Part shown: piece after piece, positions 24,598 through 34,471 of the stretch
Layout: each line of letters begins with the position of its first letter
How positions within the stretch are numbered: the stretch's first letter is position 1
NCBI RefSeq assembly: GCF_002920895.1
Contig: NZ_PQVG01000002.1
Span: forward strand, 186,001 to 250,000
From: Flavobacterium alvei
Lineage (GTDB): Bacteria > Bacteroidota > Bacteroidia > Flavobacteriales > Flavobacteriaceae
Reading direction: 5' to 3'
DNA: 64,000 nucleotides
Position numbers and translations under genes: made by a program
The notes under the pieces: model-generated
Databases searched by the model: none
What the model saw: only the letters and a program-made list of their open reading frames with translations
What the model was told of the DNA's origin: nothing

Positions 24598-26832
24598 TTA
24601 CATAGTGCTATGGAAAGTTCTGCTAATCACTTCTAATTGATGTGCTTTTGACAATCTCACAAAATTTACTGCATAACCAGAAACACGGATGGTCAATTGA
24701 GGATAATTCTCAGGGTGATTGTAAGCGTCTAACAAGGTTTCTTTGTTCAGAACATTCACATTCAAGTGATGTGCATTTCTTCCAAAATAAGCATCAAGTG
24801 TAGTAGTCAAATTACCAACTTGCTCTTCTAAATTGTTTCCTAATGATTTTGGAACCATTGTAAAAGTATAAGAAATTCCATCTTGAGCATCGTTATAATT
24901 CAATTTACTCACTGAGTTTAAAGAAGCAATCGCTCCATTTTCGTCTCTACCGTGCATTGGATTTGCCCCAGGAGCAAAAGCTTCGCCTGCTTTACGACCG
25001 TCAGGAGTTGCACCAGTATTAGAACCATACATTACATTGGATGTAATGGTCAACAAGGAAAGTGTTGGTGTAGAATTTTTATAGGTTTTGTGTTTTCTCA
25101 ACTCATCGATAAAAATCTTAGTAACTTCTTTAGCGATGTCATCTACTCTATCGTCATCGTTACCAAATTTTGGAAAATCACCTTCGATATTGAAATCTGT
25201 AGTCAATCCAAATTCGTTTCTAACTGGAGTTACTTTAGCATATTTAATAGCTGAAAGTGAATCGGCAATGATTGAAATTCCGGCAGCACCATATGCAATA
25301 TCAATTTTGGGATTACTATCAATTAATGACATTTGAGCTCTTTCGTAGTAATATTTATCGTGCATATAATGAATGATATACATTGATTTTGCATAGACAC
25401 GAGCTACTTCGGCTAATGTTTTCTTGAATGATTTCATTACAGTATCATAATCCAATACTTCGTCATCCATTTCAGAAATTCCTCCTACTACTTGAACACC
25501 TTCTGATTCTTCTCTTCCACCATTCAATGACAATAAAAGTGCTTTTGGCAAATTGGCACGAGCACCAAAATGTTGAATTGATTTTCCAATTTCTTGGTAA
25601 GAAACGCAACAAGCAATTCCATAATCGTCTGAACCACGGTTGTCTCTCATTAAATCGTCATTTTCATATTGAAGTGATGAAGTGTCGATTGAAACTTGAG
25701 CACAAAAATCTTTGAACCCTTGTGGTAAATTTTCAGACCATAAAACCGTTAAATTAGGTTCTGGTGAAGCACCTAAATTATAAAGCGTTTGCAAGAAACG
25801 GAAAGATGTTTTGGTCACTTTAGTTCTACCATCGTGAAATTGACCTCCGATAGCTTCGGTAACCCAAGTTGGATCTCCACCAAAAATAGCATCATAAGCA
25901 CCTGGACGCAAGTGACGCACCAAACGCAATTTCATTACAAATTGGTCTATATATTCTTGAGCTTGTTCTTCGTCAATGATTCCAGCTTCGATATCGTTTT
26001 GAATATAAACATCCAAAAATGAAGAAACATTTCCAAGAGACATTGCAGCTCCATCTTGTTCCTTAACAGCACTCAAATACCCTAAATATGTAAACTGAAC
26101 AGCTTCTTGAGCATTTGTTGCAGGTTTAGAAATGTCAATTCCATAAGAAAGAGCCATTTTTTTCATATCCTGCAAAGCATTAATTTGTTCGGCAATTTCT
26201 TCACGCAAACGAACTTTAGCATCGGTCATATCGCCAGACACTTTTCCTTTGTCTGATTTCTTCTCTGCAATTAATCTGTCAATTCCATAAAGAGCCACTC
26301 TCCTAAAATCACCAATAATTCTTCCTCTTGCGTAATTATCAGGCAAACCTGTTAATACGTGTTTAGATCTAAAGGTTTTGATTTCGCCATCATAAGCATC
26401 AAAAACGGCTTGATTATGATTTTTGGCGTAATTAAAAATATCTACTACTCTATCAGAAACTTTCAAACCTTTTTCAGCAACTGCCGATTGTACTAATTTG
26501 ATTCCTCCAAAAGGTTTCATAGCTCTTTTTAAAAGCTCATCGGTTTGAAGTCCAACAATAGTTTCATTTTCTTTTTGAATATAACCAGGTCCGAAAGAAG
26601 TAATATTCGAAATAACTTCGGTGTCAATGGCAAGACAACCATCATTTTGTCTTTCTTTCAAAAGTGATTCTTTACAAACATTCCAAAGTTGAGTGGTTTT
26701 ATAAGAAGGCCCTACAAGAAAACTAGCGTCGCCTTCATATGATTTAAGGTTTTGTAAAACAAAATCGTGTACATTAATACTATCTTTCCAAACTCCTACT
26801 TTTAACTCTAAACTTTTTACTAAATTTTCCAT
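24598..26832 (-). CDS. pflB: Formate C-acetyltransferase (pyruvate formate-lyase)
   Basis: A 744-residue glycyl-radical enzyme that converts pyruvate plus CoA to acetyl-CoA and formate. The tandem active-site cysteines are C408-C409 (GIACCVSY) and the radical glycine is G719 in RVSGYAVNF. Length and motifs match true PFL rather than glycerol or choline lyases. It shows that the organism can ferment or use microaerobic pyruvate cleavage, which is not universal in Flavobacterium. About 500 bp of non-coding DNA lies upstream with two copies of ATTTACGATAA, suggesting regulated expression. Confidence 0.96.
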   Translation of the reverse strand: MENLVKSLELKVGVWKDSINVHDFVLQNLKSYEGDASFLVGPSYKTTQLWNVCKESLLKERQNDGCLAIDTEVISNITSFGPGYIQKENETIVGLQTDELLKRAMKPFGGIKLVQSAVAEKGLKVSDRVVDIFNYAKNHNQAVFDAYDGEIKTFRSKHVLTGLPDNYARGRIIGDFRRVALYGIDRLIAEKKSDKGKVSGDMTDAKVRLREEIAEQINALQDMKKMALSYGIDISKPATNAQEAVQFTYLGYLSAVKEQDGAAMSLGNVSSFLDVYIQNDIEAGIIDEEQAQEYIDQFVMKLRLVRHLRPGAYDAIFGGDPTWVTEAIGGQFHDGRTKVTKTSFRFLQTLYNLGASPEPNLTVLWSENLPQGFKDFCAQVSIDTSSLQYENDDLMRDNRGSDDYGIACCVSYQEIGKSIQHFGARANLPKALLLSLNGGREESEGVQVVGGISEMDDEVLDYDTVMKSFKKTLAEVARVYAKSMYIIHYMHDKYYYERAQMSLIDSNPKIDIAYGAAGISIIADSLSAIKYAKVTPVRNEFGLTTDFNIEGDFPKFGNDDDRVDDIAKEVTKIFIDELRKHKTYKNSTPTLSLLTITSNVMYGSNTGATPDGRKAGEAFAPGANPMHGRDENGAIASLNSVSKLNYNDAQDGISYTFTMVPKSLGNNLEEQVGNLTTTLDAYFGRNAHHLNVNVLNKETLLDAYNHPENYPQLTIRVSGYAVNFVRLSKAHQLEVISRTFHSTM

Positions 26833-27335
26833 TTTTATATTTCTTAGTTTTTCTTTTTTAACTATCTTTTTTCTATGTTTAAATTTACGATAAATGTAAA
26901 TAGAATGTGTATTTCGCTGATTTTTTAGGAATGTATCAATTACACACTTAATTTACAGACAATACAACAACTTTACGGTCACAATAATTTATTATGTGAA
27001 ATTTTTATATGTTTTTGAAAGAAAATTGTAATATTTACGATAACGGTATAGTTTTTTTTATTTTTCAAAATTTGCTCATTTTCTTCTGAAAAACGTCCTT
27101 AGTCTATTTTTTTTATTCAAAAAATCACAACAAACAGTCCTAAAACCCTAATAGTATTTATCATTTATTCAAGTTTATTGATCAAAAAGTAATAATAAAT
27201 CATTTTATAGATTTGGTCTGTAAATCAAAAAATTACAAAATAAGACTGCTTATTTGCAAAAAATTCACAGACTAAACTGAATTAATCTGTGAATCGAATC
27301 TTAAAATTTTAGAACTTAAAACTATTTCAAAAAAG
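26833..27335. other. 500-bp non-coding region upstream of pflB
   Basis: Very AT-rich with no convincing ORF. It contains ATTTACGATAA at 26883-26893, where it also forms the palindrome ATTTAC-N7-GTAAAT (26883-26901), and again at 27033-27043. A TCACA..TGTGA pair lies near 26978-26998, and a plus-strand TAGATTTG lies near 27213. These are candidate oxygen- or redox-responsive sites, but none matches a site I can name with confidence. Confidence 0.45.
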
Positions 27336-27830
27336 CTATAGTTTCAACTCCATTTTATAATCTTCCATCAAATAACCATCTCCAATATCTAAATCTTCTT
27401 CGGAGGCAATTTCGAAACCTATTTTTTGGTAAAACGAAACCGCTTTATTAAATTTATTCACATTCAAAGAGACCACCTCCGATTGATTTTCTTTAGCTAA
27501 ACCAACTACTTTTTCAATCAATGCATTTCCAACTCCTTTGCCTTGGGCTTCAGGTAAAATATAGATTTTATGAAGTCGAGTTACTTTCGTATTGAGATAA
27601 TTGTTTTCGCAACTCGTAAAACCCAAACACATATCATCTTCATAAGCCAAGAAAAACAAGGGTTTTACTTTAAATTGTTCCAATAAAGATTCGTCGGAAT
27701 ACATTAAATCCAGCATATAATCCAATTGTTCCTGCGATAAAATAGAACCATACGTATTCGGCCAGGTTTTATGTGCAATTTCTTGAATTAAAGGTATATC
27801 GGTAATTGTAGCTTGTAAAATTCTAATCAT
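27336..27830 (-). CDS. GNAT N-acetyltransferase
   Basis: A 164-residue acetyltransferase that opens IRILQATITDIPLIQEIAHKTW, has the acetyl-CoA segment LHKIYILPEAQGKGVGNALIEKV (about residues 83-105) and ends with NKAVSFYQKIGFE. The substrate is unknown. Its start codon directly abuts the stop codon of the GMP reductase gene with no intervening base, so the two are very likely co-transcribed and perhaps translationally coupled. Confidence 0.87.
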   Translation of the reverse strand: MIRILQATITDIPLIQEIAHKTWPNTYGSILSQEQLDYMLDLMYSDESLLEQFKVKPLFFLAYEDDMCLGFTSCENNYLNTKVTRLHKIYILPEAQGKGVGNALIEKVVGLAKENQSEVVSLNVNKFNKAVSFYQKIGFEIASEEDLDIGDGYLMEDYKMELKL

Positions 27831-28871
27831 TTATTTGGTATAAACGGTATTTTCCTGTTCAGAAACTCTAATAAATGTGGTTCTTTTGGTCAATTCTTTC
27901 AACCTCGAAGCACCAACATAAGTACAAGCACTTCGCAAACCACCCAAAACATCTTTCAAAGTAATTGCAACATCTCCTCTAAAAGGCACTTGAACTGTTT
28001 TTCCCTCGCTGGCTCTATATTCGGCAACACCACCTACATATTTATCCATCGCAGTCGATGAACTCATTCCGTAAAATTGTTTGAATTTTTCGCCATTAAT
28101 TTCGACCATTTCACCACCACTTTCGGTATGACCGGCGAGCATTCCTCCTAGCATTACAAAATCGGCTCCAGCACCAAAAGCTTTGGCCACATCACCTGGA
28201 GTTTTGCAACCGCCATCGCTAATAATTTGTCCTCCAAGACCGTGAGCCGCATCGGCACATTCTATAATAGCCGAAAGTTGCGGATAACCTACCCCTGTTT
28301 TTACTCTGGTCGTACAAACTGAACCGGGACCAATTCCTACCTTAATAATATCGGCTCCAGCCAACAATAATTCCTCAACCATTTCGCCCGTAACTACATT
28401 TCCAGCAATAATCACTTTGTCGGGATATTGCTTGCGAGTTTGCTGCACAAAATTGACAAAATGTTCCGAATAGCCATTGGCAACATCAATACAAATGAAT
28501 TTCAATAACGGATTGGCTTCGAAAATTTGAGCTATTTTTTTAGAATCGTCTTTTCCGGTTCCGGTACTTATGGCGATGTAATTATACATTTCTGGTGCTA
28601 AATCACGCAAAAAATCATTCCATTCTTGTACGGAATAATGTTTGTGGATGGCGGTGAAAAGTTGGTCTTCGGCCAAAGCTTTTGCCATTTCAAAAGTTCC
28701 TACAGTATCCATATTGGCGGCCATAATAGGAACTCCTGTCCACGCAGTAGTGCTATGTAAAAATTTGAATTCTCTTTCTAAACTGACATGAGAACGGCTC
28801 TTTAAGGTAGATCTTTTAGGTCTAATCATTACATCTTTGAACCCCAATTTCATTTCTGTTTCTATTCTCAT
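27831..28871 (-). CDS. guaC: GMP reductase
   Basis: A 346-residue (beta/alpha)8 enzyme of the IMPDH/GMPR family. It shows [62 protein letters not shown] with the catalytic Cys, and [28 protein letters not shown]. The absence of a CBS insert and the FYGMSS segment identify GMP reductase, which converts GMP to IMP with NADPH in purine salvage. The start could also be the internal ATG six codons later. A minus-strand TAnnTTTG box lies about 33 bp upstream. Confidence 0.9.
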   Translation of the reverse strand: MRIETEMKLGFKDVMIRPKRSTLKSRSHVSLEREFKFLHSTTAWTGVPIMAANMDTVGTFEMAKALAEDQLFTAIHKHYSVQEWNDFLRDLAPEMYNYIAISTGTGKDDSKKIAQIFEANPLLKFICIDVANGYSEHFVNFVQQTRKQYPDKVIIAGNVVTGEMVEELLLAGADIIKVGIGPGSVCTTRVKTGVGYPQLSAIIECADAAHGLGGQIISDGGCKTPGDVAKAFGAGADFVMLGGMLAGHTESGGEMVEINGEKFKQFYGMSSSTAMDKYVGGVAEYRASEGKTVQVPFRGDVAITLKDVLGGLRSACTYVGASRLKELTKRTTFIRVSEQENTVYTK

Positions 28872-28903
28872 TCGGTAGTGATTTTAATTGTATAAATATC
28901 TTT

Positions 28904-28911
28904 CAAAATTA
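28904..28911 (-). promoter_or_regulatory. -7 promoter box for guaC
   Basis: The plus strand reads CAAAATTA, which is TAATTTTG on the minus strand, 32 bp before the start at 28871. Confidence 0.5.
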
Positions 28912-29133
28912 CAAAATAATACCAAATGATTTTAAGTTATTAGCCGAAGAATTCTTGTATAATACCATTGCTTTTTTTTTAAAATAACAACCAACAAAAC
29001 ATATCTTTTTATTCGACAATTTTACAATTATCAGATTTTTTTTATATATTTCATCGACAAACCCTTTAAGGGCGCAGGCTATTTGGGGGTAAAAAAAGTA
29101 AGTTTTTTTTCTCCAACTAACAGTATAATTAAC

Positions 29134-29141
29134 TATATTTG
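29134..29141 (+). promoter_or_regulatory. -7 promoter box for the lipoprotein gene
   Basis: TATATTTG is a perfect TAnnTTTG match, 21 bp before ATG 29163. Confidence 0.6.
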
Positions 29142-29162
29142 AAGTTATTAAAAAATCAACCT

Positions 29163-29867
29163 ATGAAAAATATAATATTTTTATTTGCAATAGTACTTAC
29201 ATTAACGTGTTGCACAAAAGACGATGCAGACTTGATGTCCGAGGGAATTGAAACCAGAATTTCAGGTAGAATTACAGATTTTAATAATTCGCCAATTTCA
29301 AATGTTAAATTAAAAGTGTTGGAATATAAAAGTACGTCAAGCTCTTGGAGTTTATATGGAAATTTTCCTGATTTCATTCAAGATATAACCTCAAGTGAAA
29401 CAAATGCAAATGGAGAGTATGATTTTACTTTTAAAACCAGCGGAAAAGGCAATATTTATCAAATAGAAATACAGCCATCTCCAATTAGCGAACAAAAGTA
29501 TTCGAATTGTTGCCATTCCGAGCGTATCACTACAATTGGCAGTCCTTTTATTTTCAATTACAATCAACTAATAAAGTTATACCCTTGCGATGTAACAATA
29601 AACTTAAATAATGTTTCTAATTTTCCATTTCAAGTTTATCACGAAACGACTTTTAACCCCAATAACAATTCCAATGATATTGTTTCGAACAACCAAGTTA
29701 TTAGAAGGATTTACATTGCTAAATATAGCCCACAAAAATTATACATAAATAGAATGAAATCAAACGGAATTAAACAAGTGGCAACTTATACATTTCCAGC
29801 ATCTAATGTTGAAACACTTACTATTCAAAGCATAACAATTAACGAAACAGATTTTAAAGATATTTAA
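29163..29867 (+). CDS. Secreted lipoprotein with Ig/CarboxypepD_reg-like domain
   Basis: A 234-residue protein. A lipoprotein signal MKNIIFLFAIVLTLTCCTKDD (lipid Cys about residue 16 or 17) is followed by a beta-rich region starting ISGRITDFNNSPISNVKLKVLEY, which is the pattern of a carboxypeptidase-regulatory-like/transthyretin-like domain. The rest is beta-rich without a recognised motif. ATG 29163 is chosen because the upstream extension overlaps the promoter box. It is probably surface-exposed with unknown role. A clean promoter upstream and terminator downstream make it a single-gene unit. Confidence 0.78.
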   Translation: MKNIIFLFAIVLTLTCCTKDDADLMSEGIETRISGRITDFNNSPISNVKLKVLEYKSTSSSWSLYGNFPDFIQDITSSETNANGEYDFTFKTSGKGNIYQIEIQPSPISEQKYSNCCHSERITTIGSPFIFNYNQLIKLYPCDVTINLNNVSNFPFQVYHETTFNPNNNSNDIVSNNQVIRRIYIAKYSPQKLYINRMKSNGIKQVATYTFPASNVETLTIQSITINETDFKDI

Positions 29868-29924
29868 CTAATGACGACTGTTTAATTTAATAAATTTTGA
29901 GATAATTTTTTTCACTCCTTCATC

Positions 29925-29960
29925 ATCCGACATTTTACCAAAAGTGTCGGATTTTTTTTT
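29925..29960 (+). terminator. Intrinsic terminator
   Basis: The stem ATCCGACA (29925-29932) pairs with TGTCGGAT (29945-29952), followed by a T run. The sequence after the stem (GGATTATTTTAGGCTATAAAA) is nearly repeated after the terminator at 32742. Confidence 0.85.
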
Positions 29961-30053
29961 GGATTATTTTAGGCTATAAAACACAAATTTCACTAATTAA
30001 CACCGAATATAATGGTGAAAATTAGTGAAATTTAAATTTTAAAAAAGTTCTAA

Positions 30054-31328
30054 TTAGAAAACGAATATGGCTCTTTCGCTCATCATTTCGTTTACTTCCT
30101 CAGCTACTGCTTCAATAACAGCTTCGTTAGTATGATCCGATAAAACTTTATCAATCATTGCTACAATGGTTTCCATATCTTCTTCGACCAATCCACGAGT
30201 GGTGATAGCAGCAGTTCCAACACGAATTCCAGAAGTTACAAATGGTGATTTATCATCAAATGGAACCATATTTTTATTTACAGTGATTTCTGCTTTTACC
30301 AAAGCGTTTTCAGCATCTTTTCCTGAAATACCTTTATTTCTCAAATCAATCAACATCATATGATTGTCTGTTCCTCCTGAAATAATATCATAGCCTCTTT
30401 TTACAAAAGCATCGGCCATAGCGTTGGCATTCTTTTGCAATTGCAAAGCATATCTAAAGAACTCATCGCTCAAAGCTTCACCAAAAGCTACGGCTTTTGC
30501 AGCAATAATGTGCATCAAAGGACCACCTTGATTTCCTGGAAAAACAGCTAAATCCAATAAAGAAGACATCATTCTGATTTCGCCTTTTGGAGTAGTCAAA
30601 CCCATTGGATTTGGAAAATCTTTACCCATCAAAATCAAACCACCTCTTGGTCCACGCAAAGTTTTGTGTGTAGTGGTAGAAACAATATGACAATGTGGAA
30701 TTGGGTCATTCATCAAACCTTTGGCAATTAAACCAGCAGGATGAGAAATATCGGCAAATAAAATAGCTCCAACAGAATCAGCAATGACTCTGAAACGCTC
30801 AAAATCCATATCACGAGAATAAGCAGAAGCTCCTGCAATAATTAGTTTTGGCTGCTCTTTGGTAGCAATTTCTTGAATTTTATCATAATCCAATCGTCCA
30901 GTTTCTTTATCTACACCATAAAATACTGGATTATAAACACGTCCCGAAAAGTTAACAGGTGAACCGTGAGTCAAATGTCCTCCATGAGATAAATCAAATC
31001 CTAATATTTTGTCTCCTGGTTTCAAACAAGCATGAAATACCGAAGCATTCGCTTGAGAACCAGAGTGAGGCTGTACATTGGCATATTCGGCACCAAATAA
31101 TTCTTTAGCTCTATCAATTGCAATTTGTTCGATAACATCAACCACTTCGCAACCTCCATAATATCTTTTGCCAGGATATCCCTCGGCATATTTATTAGTC
31201 AAAACAGAACCAGCTGCTTCCATTACTTCGTCACTTACAAAATTCTCAGAAGCGATAAGTTCTAATCCGTGAATTTGTCTTTCTTGTTCCTCTAAAATAA
31301 GGCTAAAAATTTGTTTGTCGCGTTGCAT
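30054..31328 (-). CDS. glyA: Serine hydroxymethyltransferase
   Basis: A 424-residue PLP enzyme interconverting serine and glycine with tetrahydrofolate. It has [35 protein letters not shown], and the PLP lysine in [17 protein letters not shown] 31328 is chosen because it gives the standard N-terminus ([11 protein letters not shown]), while the upstream in-frame extension overlaps the likely promoter. It is cytosolic and the major source of one-carbon units. It appears monocistronic. Confidence 0.95.
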   Translation of the reverse strand: MQRDKQIFSLILEEQERQIHGLELIASENFVSDEVMEAAGSVLTNKYAEGYPGKRYYGGCEVVDVIEQIAIDRAKELFGAEYANVQPHSGSQANASVFHACLKPGDKILGFDLSHGGHLTHGSPVNFSGRVYNPVFYGVDKETGRLDYDKIQEIATKEQPKLIIAGASAYSRDMDFERFRVIADSVGAILFADISHPAGLIAKGLMNDPIPHCHIVSTTTHKTLRGPRGGLILMGKDFPNPMGLTTPKGEIRMMSSLLDLAVFPGNQGGPLMHIIAAKAVAFGEALSDEFFRYALQLQKNANAMADAFVKRGYDIISGGTDNHMMLIDLRNKGISGKDAENALVKAEITVNKNMVPFDDKSPFVTSGIRVGTAAITTRGLVEEDMETIVAMIDKVLSDHTNEAVIEAVAEEVNEMMSERAIFVF

Positions 31329-31353
31329 TTCTTTGTTTTTAGTTAATTTGGCG

Positions 31354-31361
31354 CAAAAATA
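31354..31361 (-). promoter_or_regulatory. -7 promoter box for glyA
   Basis: The plus strand reads CAAAAATA, which is TATTTTTG on the minus strand, 26 bp before the start at 31328. Confidence 0.55.
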
Positions 31362-31394
31362 CAAAAAAACGTTTGGTAAATAGTAAGATTATGA

Positions 31395-31402
31395 TATATT
31401 TG
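31395..31402 (+). promoter_or_regulatory. -7 promoter box for fahA
   Basis: TATATTTG is a perfect TAnnTTTG match, 34 bp before ATG 31437. Confidence 0.6.
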
Positions 31403-31436
31403 ATGAGTAATTCTTAACAATATAATTAACAATCGT

Positions 31437-32720
31437 ATGCCAATATCAGCTAATAATACAAACAGAAAATCTTGGATAGAAGTTCCTGCCGACAGTGATT
31501 TCCCTATTCAAAACATTCCATTTGGGGTTTTTATTACAAAAGACGACGTGATTACAATTGGCACTCGAATAGGCGATTGTGCCATAGATATGGGGGCTTT
31601 GCAGCAATTAAATTATTTTGAAGGAATCGAATTGACCGATGATATGTTCATGCAAGACACCTTAAATGATTTTATTTCGGACGGAAAAAAAACTTGGAGA
31701 TTGGTTCGAAATCGCTTGGCTGAATTGTTTGACGAAACCAATCCAAAACTTAGAGATAATAAAGAACATAGAGAAATTGTAATTTTTGATGTAAAGGACA
31801 TCGAAATGCAATTGCCCGTTTTAATTGGCGATTATACTGATTTTTACACCAGCAAAGAACATGCTATCAATATAGGTAAAATAATTAATAATCCCGAAAA
31901 GGCCTTACCACTGAATTGGTTTCACATGCCCGTTGGCTACCACGGAAGAAGTTCCTCCATAATTCCTTCTGGCATCCCAGTTCACAGACCAATGGTTCAA
32001 TCGCTACCAAATGGCGAAACCACGCCTGTTTTTGGGCCATCAAGAATGGTTGATTTTGAATTAGAAACCGCTTTCATTACTACCGATGCTAATATTATGG
32101 GAGAAAACATTCCCATTAACGAAGCCGAAGATTATATTTTTGGCATGGTTTTAATGAACGATTGGAGTGCTCGTGACATTCAAAAATGGGAATCATTATC
32201 ATTTGGTCCTTTCTTGGCTAAAAATTTCGCTACTTCCATCTCAGCTTGGATAGTAACAATGGATGCCTTAGAACCATTCCGAATAAAAGGTCCTAACCAA
32301 GACCCTGCTCCGTTTCCTTATTTACTTTTAAAAGGAAAACACAATTTTGATATCAATTTAGAAGTTTCCATCCAAACGGAAAAAGCAATAAATACCATTG
32401 TTTCTAAAACCAATTTCAAATACATCTATTGGTCGATGATACAACAATTAACCCATCACACCTCTAATGGTTGCCGAGTAAATTCAGGTGATTTGATGGG
32501 ATCAGGAACTATTTCAGGACCAACTCCCGATAGTTTTGGCTCAATGCTAGAATTGACTTGGGGAGGAAAAACCCCAATACTCCTCAACGATGGAACCGAA
32601 CGAAAATTCATCAGCGATGGTGATACTGTAATCATAAAAGGATTTTGCAAAAACAATGGTGCCCGAATTGGTTTTGGCGAAGTTTCAACTAAATTACTAC
32701 CTCCTTTCTTGAGAAAATAA
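31437..32720 (+). CDS. fahA: Fumarylacetoacetase
   Basis: A 427-residue enzyme for the last step of tyrosine/phenylalanine (homogentisate) degradation, splitting fumarylacetoacetate into fumarate and acetoacetate. An SH3-like N-terminal domain is followed by the FAH catalytic domain with DYTDFYTSKEHA (metal Asp and catalytic His), PVGYHGRSSSI, FELETAFITT (metal Glu), LMNDWSARDIQKWE, and GSGTISGPTPDSFGSMLELTWGG. Full length. Other pathway genes are not in the window. Own promoter; terminator at 32742. Confidence 0.95.
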   Translation: MPISANNTNRKSWIEVPADSDFPIQNIPFGVFITKDDVITIGTRIGDCAIDMGALQQLNYFEGIELTDDMFMQDTLNDFISDGKKTWRLVRNRLAELFDETNPKLRDNKEHREIVIFDVKDIEMQLPVLIGDYTDFYTSKEHAINIGKIINNPEKALPLNWFHMPVGYHGRSSSIIPSGIPVHRPMVQSLPNGETTPVFGPSRMVDFELETAFITTDANIMGENIPINEAEDYIFGMVLMNDWSARDIQKWESLSFGPFLAKNFATSISAWIVTMDALEPFRIKGPNQDPAPFPYLLLKGKHNFDINLEVSIQTEKAINTIVSKTNFKYIYWSMIQQLTHHTSNGCRVNSGDLMGSGTISGPTPDSFGSMLELTWGGKTPILLNDGTERKFISDGDTVIIKGFCKNNGARIGFGEVSTKLLPPFLRK

Positions 32721-32741
32721 AAACTTTTTTACCTTATATAT

Positions 32742-32776
32742 AATCCGACATTTATTTAAAGTGTCGGATTTTTTTT
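32742..32776 (+). terminator. Intrinsic terminator of fahA
   Basis: The stem AATCCGACA (32742-32750) pairs with TGTCGGATT (32762-32770), followed by T8. The stem and about 25 bp of downstream sequence resemble the terminator at 29925. Confidence 0.85.
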
Positions 32777-32848
32777 GGCATTATTTTAGCCTACAAAAAA
32801 CTCAAAATACAGTTCAAAATTATTGTAAATTCGCAAAAAAATTTAAAG

Positions 32849-34030
32849 ATGAAAAAACACTACTTTATATTCGCTTTTCTACTACTAACTGCCTGTGGGG
32901 TCAAACAAACTCAAAACTTGTTGAGTTCCGGGAATTATGACGAAGCCATCAACAATTCCATATCGAATTTACGTTCCAACAAAGACAAAAAAGGAAACCA
33001 AGATTACGTTTATTTGCTGGAAGAGGCTTTCGCCAAAGCCAAAGAACGCGATTTGAATGCCATCAATCTTTGGGAAAAAGAAAAAAATCCGAACAATTTC
33101 GAAAAAATATACAATACTTATATTCAACTGAACAACCGACAAGAAAAAATAAAACCATTGCTACCTTTGAGATTACTAAAAGAAGGCAGAAACGCCATTT
33201 TCCCTTTCGATAATTACAATGACGCAATGGTGTCCAGCAAAAACAACTTGTCCGATTATCTGTATGCCAATGCCAAATCCTTGTTGTCCACTTCGGACAA
33301 AATGAATTTCCGCAAAGCATTCGACGATTTAAGTTACCTGAACGAAATCAATCCCAACTACAAAAACGTGGTTAGTTTGATGGACGAAGCACATTACAAA
33401 GGAACCGATTACGTATTTGTCAATGCCAAAAACGAAACCGACAAAATTATTCCTATCCGTTTGCAAAATGATTTATTGGACTTCAACACCTATGGATTAA
33501 ACAACAAATGGACCGTATTTCACGGCAACAAAGAAAAAGGAATCAATTATGATTACGGAATGACTATTCGTTTCCAGAACATATTGGTTTCGCCAGAACA
33601 AATCAAGGAAAAAGAATTTATCAAGGAAAGACAAATAAAAGACGGTCAAAAAAGACTGTTGGACGCCAATGGAAAAGAAGTAATAGACAATACCGGAAAA
33701 GTGGTAATGGTAGACAATATGATAAAGGTGACGGCACGAATATTCGAATCTAGGCAATTCAAGTCCAGCCAGATTCAGGCAAAAGTAGATTATATAGATT
33801 TTCGAAGCAATCAATTAATACAATCGTTTCCACTAGTTAGTGAGTTTGTTTTTGAAAATATTTATGCCACTTGCAAAGGCGACAAACGTGCCTCGGACGA
33901 CAATTATTATTCGTATTTCGACAAAAGGGCCATTGTTTTTCCGTCGAACGAGCAAATGGTTTACGACACGGGCGAAGACTTGAAAATCAAGCTGAAAGAG
34001 CTTATCAACCGAAATAGTTTTAGAAATTAA
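32849..34030 (+). CDS. Lipoprotein with TPR-like N-terminal half
   Basis: A 393-residue protein with a lipoprotein signal (FAFLLLTACGVKQT, lipid Cys near residue 16). Residues 20-190 are helical with TPR-like spacing (LSSGNYDEAINNSIS, then LEEAFAKAKERDLNAINLWEK). The C-terminal half is beta-rich and includes a charged helix (KEKEFIKERQIKDGQK). I do not know a named family, though similar proteins are common in Flavobacteria. It is probably attached to the outer membrane on the periplasmic side. It has no obvious operon partner. Confidence 0.78.
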   Translation: MKKHYFIFAFLLLTACGVKQTQNLLSSGNYDEAINNSISNLRSNKDKKGNQDYVYLLEEAFAKAKERDLNAINLWEKEKNPNNFEKIYNTYIQLNNRQEKIKPLLPLRLLKEGRNAIFPFDNYNDAMVSSKNNLSDYLYANAKSLLSTSDKMNFRKAFDDLSYLNEINPNYKNVVSLMDEAHYKGTDYVFVNAKNETDKIIPIRLQNDLLDFNTYGLNNKWTVFHGNKEKGINYDYGMTIRFQNILVSPEQIKEKEFIKERQIKDGQKRLLDANGKEVIDNTGKVVMVDNMIKVTARIFESRQFKSSQIQAKVDYIDFRSNQLIQSFPLVSEFVFENIYATCKGDKRASDDNYYSYFDKRAIVFPSNEQMVYDTGEDLKIKLKELINRNSFRN

Positions 34031-34136
34031 CCCACAATACGGAAATGATGCCGTTTGAAGAAGGCTGTTTTTGAAAAATTAACAATTAATTCCAAAATTG
34101 TTAAGAAAAAAAACGAACGAGTTAATAAAATAATCG

Positions 34137-34144
34137 TAAATTTG
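34137..34144 (+). promoter_or_regulatory. -7 promoter box of the arginine operon leader
   Basis: TAAATTTG is a perfect TAnnTTTG match. The expected transcription start (about 4-7 bp further) coincides with ATG 34150 of a short frame, implying a leaderless or nearly leaderless leader peptide. Confidence 0.6.
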
Positions 34145-34149
34145 CGCCA

Positions 34150-34230
34150 ATGAAAAAAACAATTATACATATAATTTCTCTTTCACGGATAAACAACCCA
34201 ACCGCTTCGCCCGAAGTACGGATGCTGTAA
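34150..34230 (+). CDS. Candidate 26-residue leader peptide of the arg operon
   Basis: A short frame starting MKKTIIHIISLSRINN and ending PEVRML before TAA. It starts 6 bp after the promoter box and lies 240 bp before the first gene of the arginine operon. Both Arg codons are CGG, a codon rare in this AT-rich DNA, one of them three codons from the end. This fits a transcription-attenuation leader whose translation senses charged tRNA-Arg. There is no run of consecutive Arg codons, so the idea is tentative. A TTCG..CGAA mini-hairpin lies within its 3' half. Confidence 0.4.
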   Translation: MKKTIIHIISLSRINNPTASPEVRML

Positions 34231-34245
34231 TATAAAGCTCCGGCC

Positions 34246-34470
34246 GTGTTTCGTTGTATTTATCCATTTTTCATTTTTGTCATTTTGAAATTATTAGTAT
34301 CATCCATCGGATTATTTCATCCTGAAAACATCATTTCTTTCATTTTTTTATCCTGTAGCCTGATTTTAGGGGTGATTTTTTATGGCACTTACGCAACGAA
34401 AAACTCGATCAAGAACAGTTTTTCGGAATCAATGAATTTTTTATTTTTTAACCCAAACTTTAATTTTTGA
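34246..34470 (+). CDS. Possible 74-residue two-TM protein (doubtful)
   Basis: A GTG-initiated frame with two hydrophobic segments (about residues 6-22 and 30-48) that ends one base before the ATG of the GNAT gene. It overlaps the hairpin at 34398-34424 and sits in a region that looks like an attenuator leader. The T-rich composition could create hydrophobic codons by chance. I list it because the spacing to the next gene is operon-like. Confidence 0.22.
   Translation: MFRCIYPFFIFVILKLLVSSIGLFHPENIISFIFLSCSLILGVIFYGTYATKNSIKNSFSESMNFLFFNPNFNF
34398..34424 (+). promoter_or_regulatory. Candidate attenuator hairpin before the arg operon
   Basis: GAAAAACT (34398-34405) pairs perfectly with AGTTTTTC (34417-34424) around an 11-nt loop, followed by T-rich stretches at 34437-34449. 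With the leader peptide upstream, this could be the regulated terminator of the operon. Confidence 0.4.
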
Positions 34471-34471
34471 A

